A stretch of DNA of 64,000 nt from contig JAQFVV010000049.1 in NCBI GenBank assembly GCA_028023455.1, positions 3,346,536-3,410,535 on the forward strand, written 5' to 3'. The position numbers and the translations under genes are program-made. Positions 1-14,228 of the stretch are shown here, one piece after another. How positions within the stretch are numbered: position 1 is the stretch's first letter; each line of letters begins with the position of its first letter. The notes beneath the pieces were generated by a model. It was not told where the DNA came from. It was given only the letters and a program-made list of their open reading frames with translations, and searched no databases. Source of the stretch: Epiperipatus broadwayi. Its lineage: Eukaryota > Onychophora > Udeonychophora > Euonychophora > Peripatidae.

Positions 1-469
1 TTTATCATTGGCAAACATTTTCAATCAATGAACAATTAATTCATTCACGTGCAAATAATATTGATATTCATTTCAATAAAATTTTACCAAATTTATCGTG
101 GCTAACTATAGCCATCGATGGCCCCTTATAGTTGGGCGGCCATTTCTAACCTAATAAAATTGAGAGAGTACTTCCTAATTAATATTAAAATCCATTCGGA
201 AAACTATACCCTTCCGACTACTACTCGTATAAGCCGGGTAATAAACTTTACTTTACTTAATAATAATAGCTCTACGTTAGGTTAGTTCTATAATAATTCA
301 GCTACAGCGATATGCAGTTCAGACAGAGATAGAATTAAAAAAAAAATATCATTAATAAAATAAATTTAAAAAGAAAATTATTAATAAACTACCATTCTTT
401 CTCTATCCAAAACACATTCTCTGGGCTGTAAGTACGTGCACTGTTCGACAATGATGATGATGATTTTTC
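1..469. other. Unannotated AT-rich sequence
   Basis: No coding frame or known repeat is recognised. It is somewhat less AT-rich around 95-240 and contains a short inverted pair (AACTATA at 104-110, TATAGTT at 127-133). It lies outside the region that is duplicated at 21.5 kb. Confidence 0.5.
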
Positions 470-3400
470 ATGTCATTGTTAATATTACTGACTAAAACAA
501 AATATTCATTAATTTGCCAATATGATCTCAATATTTTTGGTTATTATACAATTAGATGTTTCAATCTCTTAAGCCATGCCACGCTTGTAATATTGATCTG
601 AATTTGATCAATTATTAATTTAAGAGCACTTATAATAATGACACTAATCTCAGGGTTCTCTGTTATATTTAATAAAATTGCTCGGCAGTATTGTGTTGTC
701 GCATATGACTGACATTCTGGTCGGCTATAGGAAACATTTACCTTATTTAAATTCTAGGTGTCTGCATCCACACATTAACTATTATAATATTTAATGAGAT
801 GATAACCATATTCAATAACAACGCATAATTTTGAATAATAAAGCCTTTTAAATCCAGAATCTCAGTCGGAATGATGAAAAGACAAGGGTGCTTTTGTGTC
901 CTTCCATTATCCATGACAACACAATAATTTAACTAAGATTTATTACTTAGACACTTCACTTAAATGGGTATTCAACAATGTGCAACCAAAGATAGTAGTT
1001 TGGGAATAAAGTGATTTTACACACATATAAAATAAAATAAAATGTCTTGGTCTGAAGTCTTCAATTCCATAAATAATTTTTTATTAAATTAAAATATAAT
1101 GAAATATTCTGATCTGCTTACAATTGTCTATCTGGTGTTTTGGATTTAAGATTTCATAAATGATTTTGGACTCAAGAAAGTATTGCAAGTATTATGCCAA
1201 TACACTTTTATTTAGCACATAAGAAAAATGACTCAAAACAACTTGTAACAAGACGATAATTTATTATTAACTTATAACAAAATTCTAATTTTTTATTATG
1301 GTTTAACAAAAATATCTTTTATGATTAACATAATAAACAAACATATACAATTTATTCGATCCCATATGGATAAAACAAAATATAACTAATATTAATTCGT
1401 CTATACTTTTAGACTTGGATTCGAACTACTTCTTCATCTTCTTTTTACATTTATGTAAATTGAATATAACAAAATAAATAGTATTATCGATACATCAACT
1501 CATTCGTTTAGTGTATCTTATATGAACGGTTACTTAAATTTATTGACTAACGATCTGTTTTAAAACAAAAATAATCTGATTCTAGGCAATGCGTACAAAC
1601 GATTTTTATTATCATATCTTTAATTAAATGATAGTTTTTATTTAGATAACTTATTATAATTTATGGGTTACGTATCAGAAGTTACACTTATTATTTTAAT
1701 GTTTACCTTAATAACAACTGAAGTTGTTATACACACTGTTTTTCCTCAGTATAAGTTATATTGTGAGTGCTACTTAATCATTAACCTGAATTAAACCTAG
1801 TATTTGAACCCTCTATTGGCAAATGAAAATTTTTAATCACGCAATTTTAAAACTTACTCTCTCCATTGACTTACGTGTGGATTACCAGCACTATTCCGTC
1901 GCACAATTCAGACATTGATCATATATACTAGCACGCTATTTATACTAAATGGAGCTTGAGGAATTAACCTCCAATATACCCGTTATCTTGCCATAACTTT
2001 CTAAACAAACACAATATTCAACACCTTCCGTGGTGGAATTATCTCTATTTTCTCATGAGGAATAAGGAATAACACCGAAGGGCTGTAGAGTTAACTACTA
2101 TATTAAAATAGTTTGGTGGGTCCTTGCCTCTTAATTGGGCATAATAGGAACACACACCAAATATAATCCTCTCCTGGGATTTTAACTAATGAAATACACT
2201 AAATACTATATAAAGTACTGATCGTCCTAACTATGAGAAGCGATCACTTGGGTTATAAACATACCCGAATACTAGATTTATCTATTCCCCTCATGGAAAA
2301 TAAAGCTTTTGGGGAGATTATTTTCTATCCCACAAAATAGATACATTACAATTATTACTTAGGCGCATATTAAGCCTATACCGATGCTATATCGGGGCAA
2401 GACAAGCAAATACACTAATTACACTAAATTTATGTTCCGGGGTATACTTAGATCAGCGTCTGATATCAATGGATATCACAGAATACAATAATAATTTTCA
2501 CTTTTGCCAAAGAAATATTCAACAAATAATAGGAAGTATAGTATTTTGAACTAAACCAAGTGAATGCGTTAATAAAGAATAATTGGGAATAAGTTCCTTA
2601 ATTAACATAGTATAAATTTGTTTCATACTTTAAATAAGTAATATTTTGTATAGCACTTCTCTTTAATTACTTCTGATAATTTTAACTCGATATTTTGCCT
2701 ATTGAGTATCTAACATCTAAATTTATACTCATAACTGCATGTCATAAGTAAACACATTTAAAAAAAAATTTTTTTTTCATGTCAAATATAAATTTAACCT
2801 AGAATAATTACATTAAAAAACATACCTTTATGATTACAAGGTCATTTAAATATTACTTGAATATAGCCTTTAACCCTTTTCCCGCGCTCGACGAGACTCC
2901 TCGTCGACATCTAAAATCACTCTAACTTAGTTCGTTTTTATACGATAAAATTCGTTAAATACGTATTTAATTCGTTTTTAAAAGTTCTGTACGATGGTGA
3001 CATCTTCCGATTTATTTTAGAAGTAAAAAATAAAAAAAAACGCATTTTAAACCTAAACAAAGAAGGAACATTATTTGTGATTGGTTCTTAGCATGCTCTC
3101 AGCCGAAAAAGACATTCTGATTGGCTGGAAAGAACAAAGAAACTGCCTGATCAAAGAAAATAAAGAAAAACGCTGAGATTTTCATTTCGAATACGATTTA
3201 AATTATTATTAAATAATATTTATGGAAATTAAACATAATTTTCAGAGAGAATAATAAAAAAACAAAATTATTTTCGAAAAATATTGAAGATTTAAGTAAA
3301 TATATTGAAGATGTAGTAAAAAGAAATATTTACTTTTCTATAACGTAAAAGTCGATCTTTTTGTTTACATTATAACTTTTATGTTGCCGATATAGAATAT

Positions 3401-5441
3401 CTTAGAATAAATAAATAGCAATTTATTTTTGAAAGAACTTTCGTTTTCTTCATGACCTGAAAAATTAATTATATACTTTTTATAAACGTATCTGAGTTGA
3501 ATTTAATATTATAGACGAATATGTTTTAACAATAGGCTTTGTCTTCAGTTTGTGAGTTGGCCAATTAAAAGATTTGATTTTTATCTCATACAACCAATGA
3601 TTTAATTAGCGGTTTAAGGGTTAACCTGCTGATATAAAAAAAAATACACATAATTTTACAAATTAGTAAAAAAAAAAAATCATTACTTAACAAGTGCTTA
3701 TAATATCACTAAAAAAAATGTTTTCCATTGGGCACTTTATCCAGATGAAGAACTTGATACATTCGTAGTTCACGAAGCAAATTTAAACAAGAAACATATT
3801 TTTTTTTTATTTCATTTATAAAAAGTTGCCTTCATTCTGGTGCACTTAATAGTAGGCAAAGAAAAATATAGCACTGTGGATTTTAATTCTTTCTTGAATT
3901 AACTGCTATAATTATGGGATCCAAGAAAACAATACAGATTTTAACATTACGAATATTTGACGATAAACGATCACATATACAATTATTTTCTTTTACGATT
4001 GGCGATACGTATCATTTTTAGCTAGCTGGCTTATGAATAAAAGAATGCGCGAATTTTCCAAAATATTCTTATAATAAAGACTGCATCTGACTTACGTGGA
4101 TATAAAGTTTTAACGACTTCCATTCATGTATAATATAACATATTATTTTATGGTTATAATTAGGTCACTAATGTTTGTAGTTTTTATTCCTACTCTAGGA
4201 ATTATAATTTTTCTTTAATAATGAATTCTCCGTAAATGCACACATACAAATTTTTCGATATTTGCCTTGAGAAAATTTATATTTCTTTTTAAAAAAAATA
4301 TGCATGTGCATAAGTAAATATTGTTTATTATTTATATTATTTCTAGATAATTTTCAGTGAATAAAACAGATTTTAACGTGGGGAACTTGCATTATTTTCT
4401 AAAGCAGACAATTTCTGTTAGAAAGAGTGCGAAACTTTTTTGGTTAACTTTCCTTGGCTTTTATAATATGTCTTTTAATTATAATTTTTCTTTTATACCA
4501 TGAAAAGATTATTAAATAAGGTAAAGTTAACAAATAATTATTTATTTCTTGGAAATTACTTTTATTGCTTAGTTTAACTATAATGATATTTTCCATGATC
4601 GCTGTAGTCAATACGTTCACTTTGCACTTTAGCCGAAGATAGAACATTTTTGAGTATAAAAAGCTTTATAATAGGTAGATAGCAACAGAAGCTTATGGAT
4701 GTCTCATCAAAATATTTTAGCTAGACATGATCTTGTTAAAAGGTTACTTAAATTATATTTATTTCTGCAATAAAATTATAAAAAAATTTGTTACCGAATT
4801 TCAGCACTGCTTCCTCTTGTAAAACTTATGTCAGACTAGATTTTCTACCAAGTTTCGCGGTCTTCTTTTAGCGACCTCTGACAGAAAAATAATTATTTAA
4901 TTATACATAAACAAAAGAAAGGGAAAAAAAAACTTATTACAGTTATATATTTCTGTATGATTTAAATGGATTACAAGATAATTTGACAAATAATGAAAAA
5001 TAATAAATATCTTTCAATAATAATGCTTATTATTGATGTATAATTTTGTATACATTATTATCTAAATAATTTAAAAAAAATTATCAGAAGTTATTGTGCT
5101 TTATGATAAGACCCTCATCTACTCTCCCCTCTACCCATCCAAAATCAATTACTGTTTATGAGATGTGCTTTTATACTATATTAAAGTGCTTTTATGGTGA
5201 ATATTTTAACTAAATTATTTATGCTCTTCTTCAAAATGACATTGGATTACCAAATTTATTAATTATTTGCTTAAAACACGTTAAAGTGAGTATATAGCAT
5301 ACTTTATTAATCACTTAATATTATTATTATTTTACTTTTTATTTCCTAGAAAAGGATTGCATTGTTTTCCTGTAGGAAATAATGCTAAACAAACCAAGTG
5401 TCAATAACACTAGGTTACAATATATATATATATATATATAT
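470..5441 (+). repeat. ~4.2 kb repeat, copy 1 (interrupted by a MITE)
   Basis: This stretch aligns collinearly with 21480-25744 in the same orientation. Recognisable anchors are GCTCGGCAGTATTGTG near 680 and 21680, a block around 1910-1990 and 22870-22950 (shared TATTTATACTAAA), and the nearly identical block around 5076-5160 and 25342-25420. Both copies end at GGTTACAAT followed by (AT)n. The copies differ by many substitutions and indels, so the duplication is old. Copy 1 is longer mainly because of the insertion at 2874-3620. No open frame is kept in both copies. A 97-codon minus-strand frame in copy 2 (21633-21926) is interrupted in copy 1, although the stretch encoding SYSRPECQSYATTQYCRA is preserved. 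Whether this is a large nonautonomous transposon or an ordinary segmental duplication cannot be decided here. No terminal inverted repeat was seen. Confidence 0.85.
2874..3620. mobile_element. Nonautonomous piggyBac-like MITE
   Basis: A 747 bp insertion in copy 1 of the 4.2 kb repeat. It starts CCCTTTTCCCGCGC and ends GCGGTTTAAGGG, giving imperfect terminal inverted repeats that begin CCCTT. It is flanked on both sides by TTAA (2870-2873 and 3621-3624). A TTAA target duplication with CCC-starting ends is the signature of the piggyBac superfamily. The paralogous copy at about 23870 reads ACTTTAACCTATG, an unfilled site with one TTAA, which fixes both boundaries. There is no transposase frame, so it would have been moved by an enzyme encoded elsewhere. 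Its interior is richer in CG dinucleotides than the surroundings. Confidence 0.85.
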
Positions 5442-7117
5442 GGCTTTAGTTGGAAGGCCTTCTTTGCCATGTATTTCTATTCTGCAATTCAGAGCACATT
5501 TTGGTACTACCAAGTTTTACAACATAAATTCAACGATTGGGGATTTATAGTGTATTTTCTAAACTTAAAATGTCATAATGCTATAAAAGCAATCACACAC
5601 TACTTTTTATAGAAAGCCATCAATTAAAAGAAGTCTTAATATTATAAAAGCTGACTTAAGCTTATGAACCGTTGTAAATATTAAGATGCTAGAATAAATT
5701 ATGTTGAAAAAGTGATAAGAAATAACCAACTCCATCAGCAATAGATAAGTGCGTTGCTTAGTTACTTCACCTATAGTCAAGTAAACAATACATGCAGACA
5801 CAAGCCTTCAAACATTTAAAAAAAAATACTAGTTAATTATAGTTATTTTCTATCAAATTAATCTCGGTCTAAATTCAAACTCCCAAGTCTAAAGAATGAA
5901 AGATGAATAGACACTATTACATTATGAACGTTTTTAAAAATCCACTATATTCAAAATGTTTTTGTTTTATTATCTTATCTATACAGAGGGAAAAAAGACA
6001 TTTTATATAAAAAAGAGAGAAAAATTTTATGCAGAAAATTATAAACATTTAATTTTTCAACTTTATATTACGACATTGTTTCATCTTCTGTGAAAAATCT
6101 GATTAAATGAAAAAGAAATTCAACATCTTGTGAATGAGTCTTGAAAAATCTCATCTTTTTAACTCTTTTATTCATTGTGATAAATGAGAAGATAAGAAAT
6201 AACAATAATCTCACTTGGAAGACAAAAATAAAATAACAAAGCAAAGTAAACGAAAAAGAATAAGATTGATTGATTTAATTCATAAATTCTTTTGCAAAGA
6301 ATTTCTTTTATTTACAAAACATTTTTTTTTTTTCACTTGCTGCTAAATCTAGTTCATACTTAGAATTTTTTTAGAGGTTCTCATTGAATACTGAAATTTC
6401 CAGGAAGCATTAATTCTTTATTAGAAAAATCACAAAAAACACTAAAAGAGTGAAAATTCCATATTTTATTTATAAATATTTCCGAGTCTTCATCCGAAAT
6501 CGATCAGAAATCTTCGGCTTAACAAAATAATCACGCAAGTCCTAAGCCAATAATTTACGATTTCGTAGCTCATTTATTAATTAAAATAAGATTTAATTTC
6601 TATATATAATTAATTCTCTTTACAAATATATTTAGTTGTTTTCTGGAAAAAAATATTTATTTTTAATATTTATATCCTCGTAGTTTTTCTAAAATAGCAA
6701 TTCATCTTTTTTATATTGCCTAGTGTGATTTAGTTAAAAGTTCCGACTTGTATTGATTATTTATATATATACGATAATTTAATATCATTATTTTTATAAT
6801 GCATTTGATTAAAAAAAAACAAACAAGTTTGACTGAATCTCTCTCAATTTAATTTTCAATAAGGATTAGAATAAAAATGGAGAATCAATTCTTAAACGTA
6901 GCTTCATATAAAGTGTGAGTGTATACGTTTCTGAAATATAGGTCCTCTAATCATTAGAAATATATATCTATACAAGATAATGAATGACCATGGATTGACA
7001 GAATAAAAATTAATGATAAGGCAAATTATTTGGGAGATCATGTTATACTAGAGTAGGCAAAAATATTTGCATTTTACTAAATATCAGTTTATTATAAAAT
7101 AAATCCACATATATAAA
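5442..7117. other. Unannotated AT-rich sequence
   Basis: Only short spurious frames are present. The segment just right of the (AT)n, 5442-5560, is slightly less AT-rich, but it has no counterpart beside copy 2 and no recognised product. Confidence 0.5.
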
Positions 7118-7613
7118 ATTGCAATTTGAATTACAAGTGTCAAACAAACCCAATCCAAAACTTTGACACCATCAACTTTAGATGAGTACAGTGATGATTA
7201 CTACTAATCATTTACTAAAGTAGACAGCGTCTCGATAATAGATATAAACTTTAAAATTCAATTAATGATTAATATATCTGTTTTATTATTTTTTTTTAAA
7301 TTCATCACACAGACCCATGGAGTTATTCACATTTCTCTTTCCCACGTGTAATATCTTTATAAATATATTAAATAACCTCAATACTACTACATATTCTTTC
7401 AAAAAAAAATGTGAATAACTCCATGTGCCTGGGTGCCGAATTAAAAAAAATTTCAGATATATTAATCTTTAATTGAATTTTAAAGTATGTCTGTGCTAGA
7501 AACAATCTCTGGTTTAGTAAACGTTTAGTAAAAATCATTATTGTGTTTATCTAAGTGGATGATGTCAAAGATTTGAGTTGAGTTAGTTTGACACTTGTGA
7601 TTCAAATTGTAAT
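7118..7613. repeat. Foldback element, family C, complete copy
   Basis: The left arm (7118 to about 7290) reads as the reverse complement of the right arm (about 7440-7613). Both contain the cognate of TTGACACAATCCACTTTAGA and a block related to GATTACTACTAATCATTTA. Inside them is a second inverted pair, CATGGAGTTATTCACATTT at about 7316-7334 and its complement at 7408-7428. The whole 0.5 kb unit can fold on itself. Related arms occur at 13535, 15700, 16070, 20432 and 20770. No coding capacity is seen. This pattern fits a nonautonomous foldback or MITE-type element. No target duplication could be identified. Confidence 0.7.
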
Positions 7614-7654
7614 CATTCAATATAGATAAATATTTTTTATACAGTAAAATTTAT

Positions 7655-7800
7655 ATGAGAGATGGTAACATGAACTAACCGATGAGTGCTGGTTTAGCAC
7701 AAAATGCATTCTGAGGGGCATTTATCTTATTTATATGAATTTGAAAGAATATGTAGTAATATTAAAGTTATTTAATATATTTATATAATCACAAATTTTT
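7655..7800 (-). repeat. Shared ~60 bp module and family C inner fragment
   Basis: The sequence CCGATGAGTGCTGGTTTAGC at about 7679-7698 belongs to a module found about eleven times in this window. It is followed at 7734-7790 by a piece related, in reverse orientation, to the interior of the family C foldback at 7340-7400. Together they look like the remains of another nested foldback. Confidence 0.55.
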
Positions 7801-10280
7801 TGATTCTCATGATTAACAAAAACAATCAAATTTTATTGTTGCCTGGATAGTCCTAAAATGTAATAGCACCAGAAATGACAAAGATAATTCATGAGTCCAC
7901 AATTCTATTATTGCATTAAACCATAATGGGACATTACAATGACTGGCATTCTACAATATTGTTTATGTTCATCATTTCATACTAGTAGATCTTATGAATT
8001 ATTTTTCAACAGATTCTAGCATATACATTACCCAGGACTGCATTATATGATTCTAATAGGATTGTATTTTTCTTTAACAATATAAAAAATATAAATATAG
8101 ATTTGAAGTTTTACAAATATAATTTACATGTATTCAATTACTATTGTTTCTTCAAACATTTTTGTTACAGTTTTGCATAAAAAATAACTTGTAATAAAAA
8201 ATAGCACACAAATTAAATTAATGCATCATAATTACTGCTAATGATAATGATAAAAATTAAATGCTGATAATGAAAACACCTACACTATGGCCTCTCTTTA
8301 AAAATAAAATATCACAAAATTCAAGTAAAATGATAGGCACTAATATTATCTTTTCATCAAGACAATATTACTGTTACTGGTTCTACTTAATTTATCCCAA
8401 ACATCACACAAGCAAATCTATTATTGTCAATAAAATGTTGCATTCTAATGAAAATATTGATAATAGTGAGTAGTAAAAAAAAAAGGTATATCATAATTTT
8501 AAGCAATTAAAAATGGAAACTAAACAAAATATAAGAAAATAATTGTTGTAATGGAGAATGTGTTATGTAAAAAAAAACAAATGGTGCTAGATTTTTCTAA
8601 AACAATGTACAGAATCTAAAAGTATATATATAATACTTTGTAAGATAACAATAATGATTTTCAAGCAGGTAAAAAATAATTTACTTCTGAAATCTTAATC
8701 CATTGCATTTTAAAAGATTAGATAGAATGAATAATAGCTATAGGAAAATGATAGCTCTAAAAAACTTGTTAAACTTTTTAAAAATAAAAACATCTGAATA
8801 AATACTTCATTGAAATAAGTGTAAAGAATAGATTACATTAAAGAATTCAAATTACTTCATACCTATTATTTGCAAAAACTTATATATATATATATATAAT
8901 TACATGTTTAAAAAATTAGGGTTAATATTAATTATAGTGATTATATACAAATGTGCTATTGTCTAATTACCATTTTAATTTAAATTTCTCATTGACATTA
9001 GCTTCAAGTTAGCATATGGAATTTAGAGTGTTTAGAATGTGTTGGAAATGCTTACAAGTTTTTGTAGTTTCTCTTATTAATTCAAATAGTATTAGGAGGT
9101 GAGTCAATCAAAGAGAAGCCATTGCATGATAATTTAGGGTAATTAACCTTTCTAAAATGCAACCTGACACCTCTTACTTTCTAGCATTTTCTGACATTTT
9201 TTTGGTCTCACAAAACAATGTAAAATATATGATAATCTGTTTATTACTTTTCAGAAAATAATAAATTTGATTTTATTTGACAAATATTTTGTGTTTATTA
9301 CTGAAATAAATTTTAAATGTTCACATTTTGTTTCTGTAAATATTAAAAAAATTAGACCATAATCAAAACAAAGAAGTTAGATGTCACATTTCTAGAAAGA
9401 TTATTTTCAGTTTATAAAATCAATGAAATATTTCTTAATTTTTATTATTTTTAAACATTTGAAAGGTATAATTATTTATTTCTCTTATATCTAATGAATC
9501 ATGCTTTAAATGTTTAAATTTTTTGAATATTTATTGCAAAATTATATTTTTTTTTACTCGTAAATAAAGTAGTTTGTTTACTTCATAGCTTATCTTCTAA
9601 TTTGCTTCACACCATATTTATGTTAGATGCTAATATAACAAATTTTGAAAATAAAGTATTTCAAATCAAAATAAGTTATTAATTAATTTATATTTCTTGA
9701 TATCTAATAAATATAATGTAAATTATTTTTTAAAAATATCTAAAACCATAATAAATTTGCAAATAAACATGTTTTTGCATCATTGGAAACTCCAATGTCA
9801 TAAAACGCTGAACATTTTACAGCCTTGTCAACAGACAATAGCTGGACATGTCAGGGAAAGACTTATGTCTATTGTAAGAGCAGGAATTTTCAATTTCACA
9901 CCTTTTTTGGGCAATTTTTTTTAATAATAAAATATACTGTTTTACACACAATTTATCATAAAATACTTAGGAAAAAATTCACCAGGGGATGAATTGGCCA
10001 AAAGACAAAATAATTTGTCTGAATTGATCAAAAGATTAAAGCCTTATCATGAGCAAAAATGATTATATGTAAATAAGATGGTAGGTGTTTAGACATTAAC
10101 TATTTTTTTATAAACAAAGTTTTTTGTGGTTTTAATTAAGAAACTACAAATAAAAATGTTTTGAAAATTATTTATTAATAACAAAATTATTAAACTATTT
10201 TTTTTGACAATTTTAATTTATTATTTATTAACTTATAAAAATTTAATTATGAGAATAATAGCTCCAAATGAGCAAACTTG
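7801..10280. other. Unannotated AT-rich sequence
   Basis: No gene is recognised. Short AT dinucleotide runs occur (for example 8880-8900). A less AT-rich patch at 9780-9900 lies in a 75-codon plus-strand frame with no recognised motif. The rest is low-complexity AT sequence. Confidence 0.5.
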
Positions 10281-11004
<724 letters not shown>

Positions 11005-12029
11005 CAATTATGATGATACAATGATTTTATTGTTGACTAATCTTAATTTGATTGCTGTTATGTATTGAAGCAAATTCTATTATATGTCCACATTATATTA
11101 TATAAAATACTTAATCATCAGCACAGTCCAGCCATACACACTTACAACAATTTGGACATTATCTGGATAATTTTTAGAACTATTCATCATCTTTAATTTA
11201 AAATAGTTGTATTATTAAAATTATGATTCCAATAAAGAAGTAATGATAAATTAATTTATAAACTTGTCCAGCATTAATCATTCTTACTTATTTTTTCTGG
11301 ATTAACCATTAAAGCTTTCACATGACATATACTAAGTTAACAAATTAGTATTAACAATATATTGTTAAATCAAATAAAGTTTTGTTTTTAATTTCAGGCT
11401 TAGATTTTTATGTTTTCATTCTAGACAAATTTAATAACAAAAGTAGTCTAAAAAATTCAATATTAACTTTGCAATCAAACAAATATGATTAATAACTATA
11501 AATAAATAAAAGTAAAATATTAATAAAAAAATTTTGTATTTTATAGTGCAGGCTATAAAATATTTAAGAATGATTAATAATTATTGCAAAATTAAATATT
11601 ATTAATATTAATCTTGTTACAATATTACATCAAATAATTGAAACTCTCTTTAAAAAAATTAAATTTGCACTTTTAATTAAGCATCTTTATTTTCTTTAGA
11701 CTCTAATAGGAGGAAAATTTTACTTGACTAATTTGTTCTAAACAGTTACAAAAATTCAGTAACATGAAAATATAATTGATATCTACATATTTAGAAATTT
11801 AAATTTAAAAATATAAAAATAGTTAATAAAAAATATATTTTAATTTTAAATTGTAAGCAATATGGTGTAAACATGCTATCACTCTTCAATTATGCTCAAC
11901 ATGACTAGATTTGTTTCTTTAATTTTTATTGGTTGAAGATAATTTTTTCTCTTTGAAATTGGTTTCTCTAATAGCTTCTAACTTTAACTAACAAATTTTA
12001 AAAACTCCTTTAAATTACAAGTATAATGT
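11005..12029. other. Unannotated AT-rich sequence
   Basis: No frame, repeat boundary or motif could be supported here. Confidence 0.5.
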
Positions 12030-12686
12030 ATATACTGAACTTTAGATATAATTAGAGGGGATTTGAACACAGACTTTCAAACTCCCTTTAATGATCCACT
12101 CCACATTACATGTGAAAAAGATAAATGATTCCCAATATACATATTTTGTGAACCAGCACTCATTAGTTGGTCCAGATCATCATCTCCCATATATATATAT
12201 ATATATATTCAGCGCTTAGTTTATATTAAGATATCAAATCTTCAAACTTTAATGGACAGGCTTCAATCTATTCCATCGTCCAACTCTTCAGCCATCAATA
12301 TTATTGCAAATCTGATGTGTCATTTTTATCAGTTATATGAGATGGAATGAATAGCTAAAGGGATCTTGAAAGTCTGTGTTCAAATATCATATAATTACAT
12401 GTAAAATTTAGTATACACTTTAAACTTGCATTTAAATATTAGATTTAGACTAAATTCTGCCCATTCCTCTTCTGCATATTTAAATAAAAATATGAGGGGT
12501 CAGAGTGAGTTAAAGTCAGCATGGATATGACAACAACATTGGCATCAACAAGGACTTTGAGCATTCTATCACAGATTTTTAATAATATGAATTACTGAAG
12601 AGTTTGAAAGGTGGAGAAGATTGCAGTTTGCCCATTAAAGTTTGAAGCTTCTTTATCTTAATATAAACTGAACACTGAGTATATAA

Positions 12687-12719
<33 letters not shown>

Positions 12720-12905
12720 CGTGTGTGCATGAGTGTGGGATCATGATCTAGACCAATTGATGAGTGTGCTGGTTCAGTATGAAATATGTATATTGGAGAT
12801 CTATTTTTTTTCATGTGGATGTGATCATGTGTATCAATTATATAAGATGGAGTGGATAGCTGAAGGGAGCTTGAAAGTCTCTGTTTAAACCCCCTCTAAA
12901 AACTT
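12030..12905. repeat. Foldback element, family A, compound copy
   Basis: The left part begins GAACTTTAGATATAATTAGA (12038-12057), then GGATTTGAACACAGACTTTC. It contains the shared module in the form GAACCAGCACTCATTAGTTG near 12150. A partial closing arm lies at 12325-12395. A longer right half (about 12480-12900) carries the same blocks reverse-complemented and ends GTTTAAACCCCCTCT. (AT)n and (GT)n tracts at 12190-12210 and 12690-12725 sit at symmetrical positions in the arms. The copy is diverged and rearranged. It matches the cleaner copies at 30086-31222 and 48809-49388. Confidence 0.7.
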
Positions 12906-13534
12906 TTTAAATAAAAATTTCTGTTATTTGAAATTAAAAACAAATTACTCATTAGTAACAGACATTACAGCTGTAAGTACCATGCCCAATAAATGGTTGA
13001 AAAAATATTGGCTAATACAACTCAGCTTTATTTTAGAATTATTCAAATAAGATTTAATATCCAAATCATATAAATAACTCATTATATAAATTGGGAAGTA
13101 ATCAAACTGTAATTATTATTAATAATAAAAATACTTAATTTATTATAAGGTAAATTATGAAAGTCACAATGGATTACATTTGGAGAGCAACTCATAAATA
13201 AATGATGAAAAACTATCATTTATTTTTTCATAAACAAACACTTAAAACGCTGTTTATTAGTAGAAAAAGGCTAACAAATTCAATGGTACAATAGTCACTT
13301 TATGTGTGACAATAAGTTGTACTGTCCTGTGTTATTTAGTGCAATGGACGAATGTTAAATTCTGGAAGGTACTATCATGCTAAATTGACTTATAAAGTTA
13401 TTTGATCTTATGCAAGTAGCTTTTTTAAATTGTTTTTTTACTTTTTTTTCTCTGTATAATATTCATATGTTTTCTAATAAAGTATAAGTTTTCTCAAATC
13501 AAACACATGTGCCAGAATATGGTTGTGTTTACAT
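12906..13534. other. Unannotated AT-rich sequence
   Basis: No gene or repeat boundary is seen between the family A foldback and the family C half-element. Confidence 0.45.
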
Positions 13535-14021
13535 TTAAATTTATAAATATCAAACTTACTCCACCCAAAACTTTGATACAATCCACTCTAGATAAATACA
13601 GTAATGATTACTATTAACCATTTATCAAACTAGTAATTATCTCTAACTTACATATACACTTTAAACCTCAAAAACAATTAAAAGTTGAAAAACAATAAAG
13701 AGAATATTGAAAAAATATTATTTGACAAAAAAAAAATCACAACAAAAAACAAAAAAACTCGTGAAAAGCTAATTTTAGCAATAATAAATAGCTTGCTCAG
13801 TGATATCTGATTTTTTAAAATTAAGTACACACATGAAATTATTCAATTTCATTTCTCTATTGCTATGTGTAATATCTTATATAAATGTATTAAATAATCA
13901 CCACATCACTACACATTCTTTTGAAAAGAAATGAATAAAGACACTGTAAAAAAACAAATGACCCTCAAGATGCATTTAATGCCAAACCAACATTCATCAG
14001 TTGGTCCAGGTCACCACTTCT
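13535..14021. repeat. Family C half-element followed by shared module
   Basis: The arm at 13535-13700 contains TTTGATACAATCCACTCTAG and matches the left arms at 7118 and 15700. The inner family C block follows at about 13830-13935, and the shared module (CCAACATTCATCAGTTGGTC) at about 13987-14006. No matching right arm is present, so this is half of a foldback. It ends at a TA tract (14022-14036) beside the Penelope-like element. Confidence 0.6.
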
Positions 14022-14228
14022 TATATATATATATATAAACAAAATATATGTCTGCTAATATCAATAATACAATAATGAAACTTAAATATATTCCAAACAA
14101 CGATAAACAATTTATAATATAATATAAATAAAAACTCATAAAGAAATATTTTCGATTATATTCATAATCATTTTCAACTCAACTTTCAAAATGGAATCAT
14201 CTATTACCAAATGGAAACACATGTCGAT

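Noticed and set aside
1410-1430. GGATTCGAAC, resembling a reversed tRNA B box
   Set aside because: No A box or cloverleaf around it, and the duplicate copy near 22380 lacks it.
9697-9924. 75-codon frame in a less AT-rich patch
   Set aside because: No homology recognised, no splice or promoter context; insufficient support.
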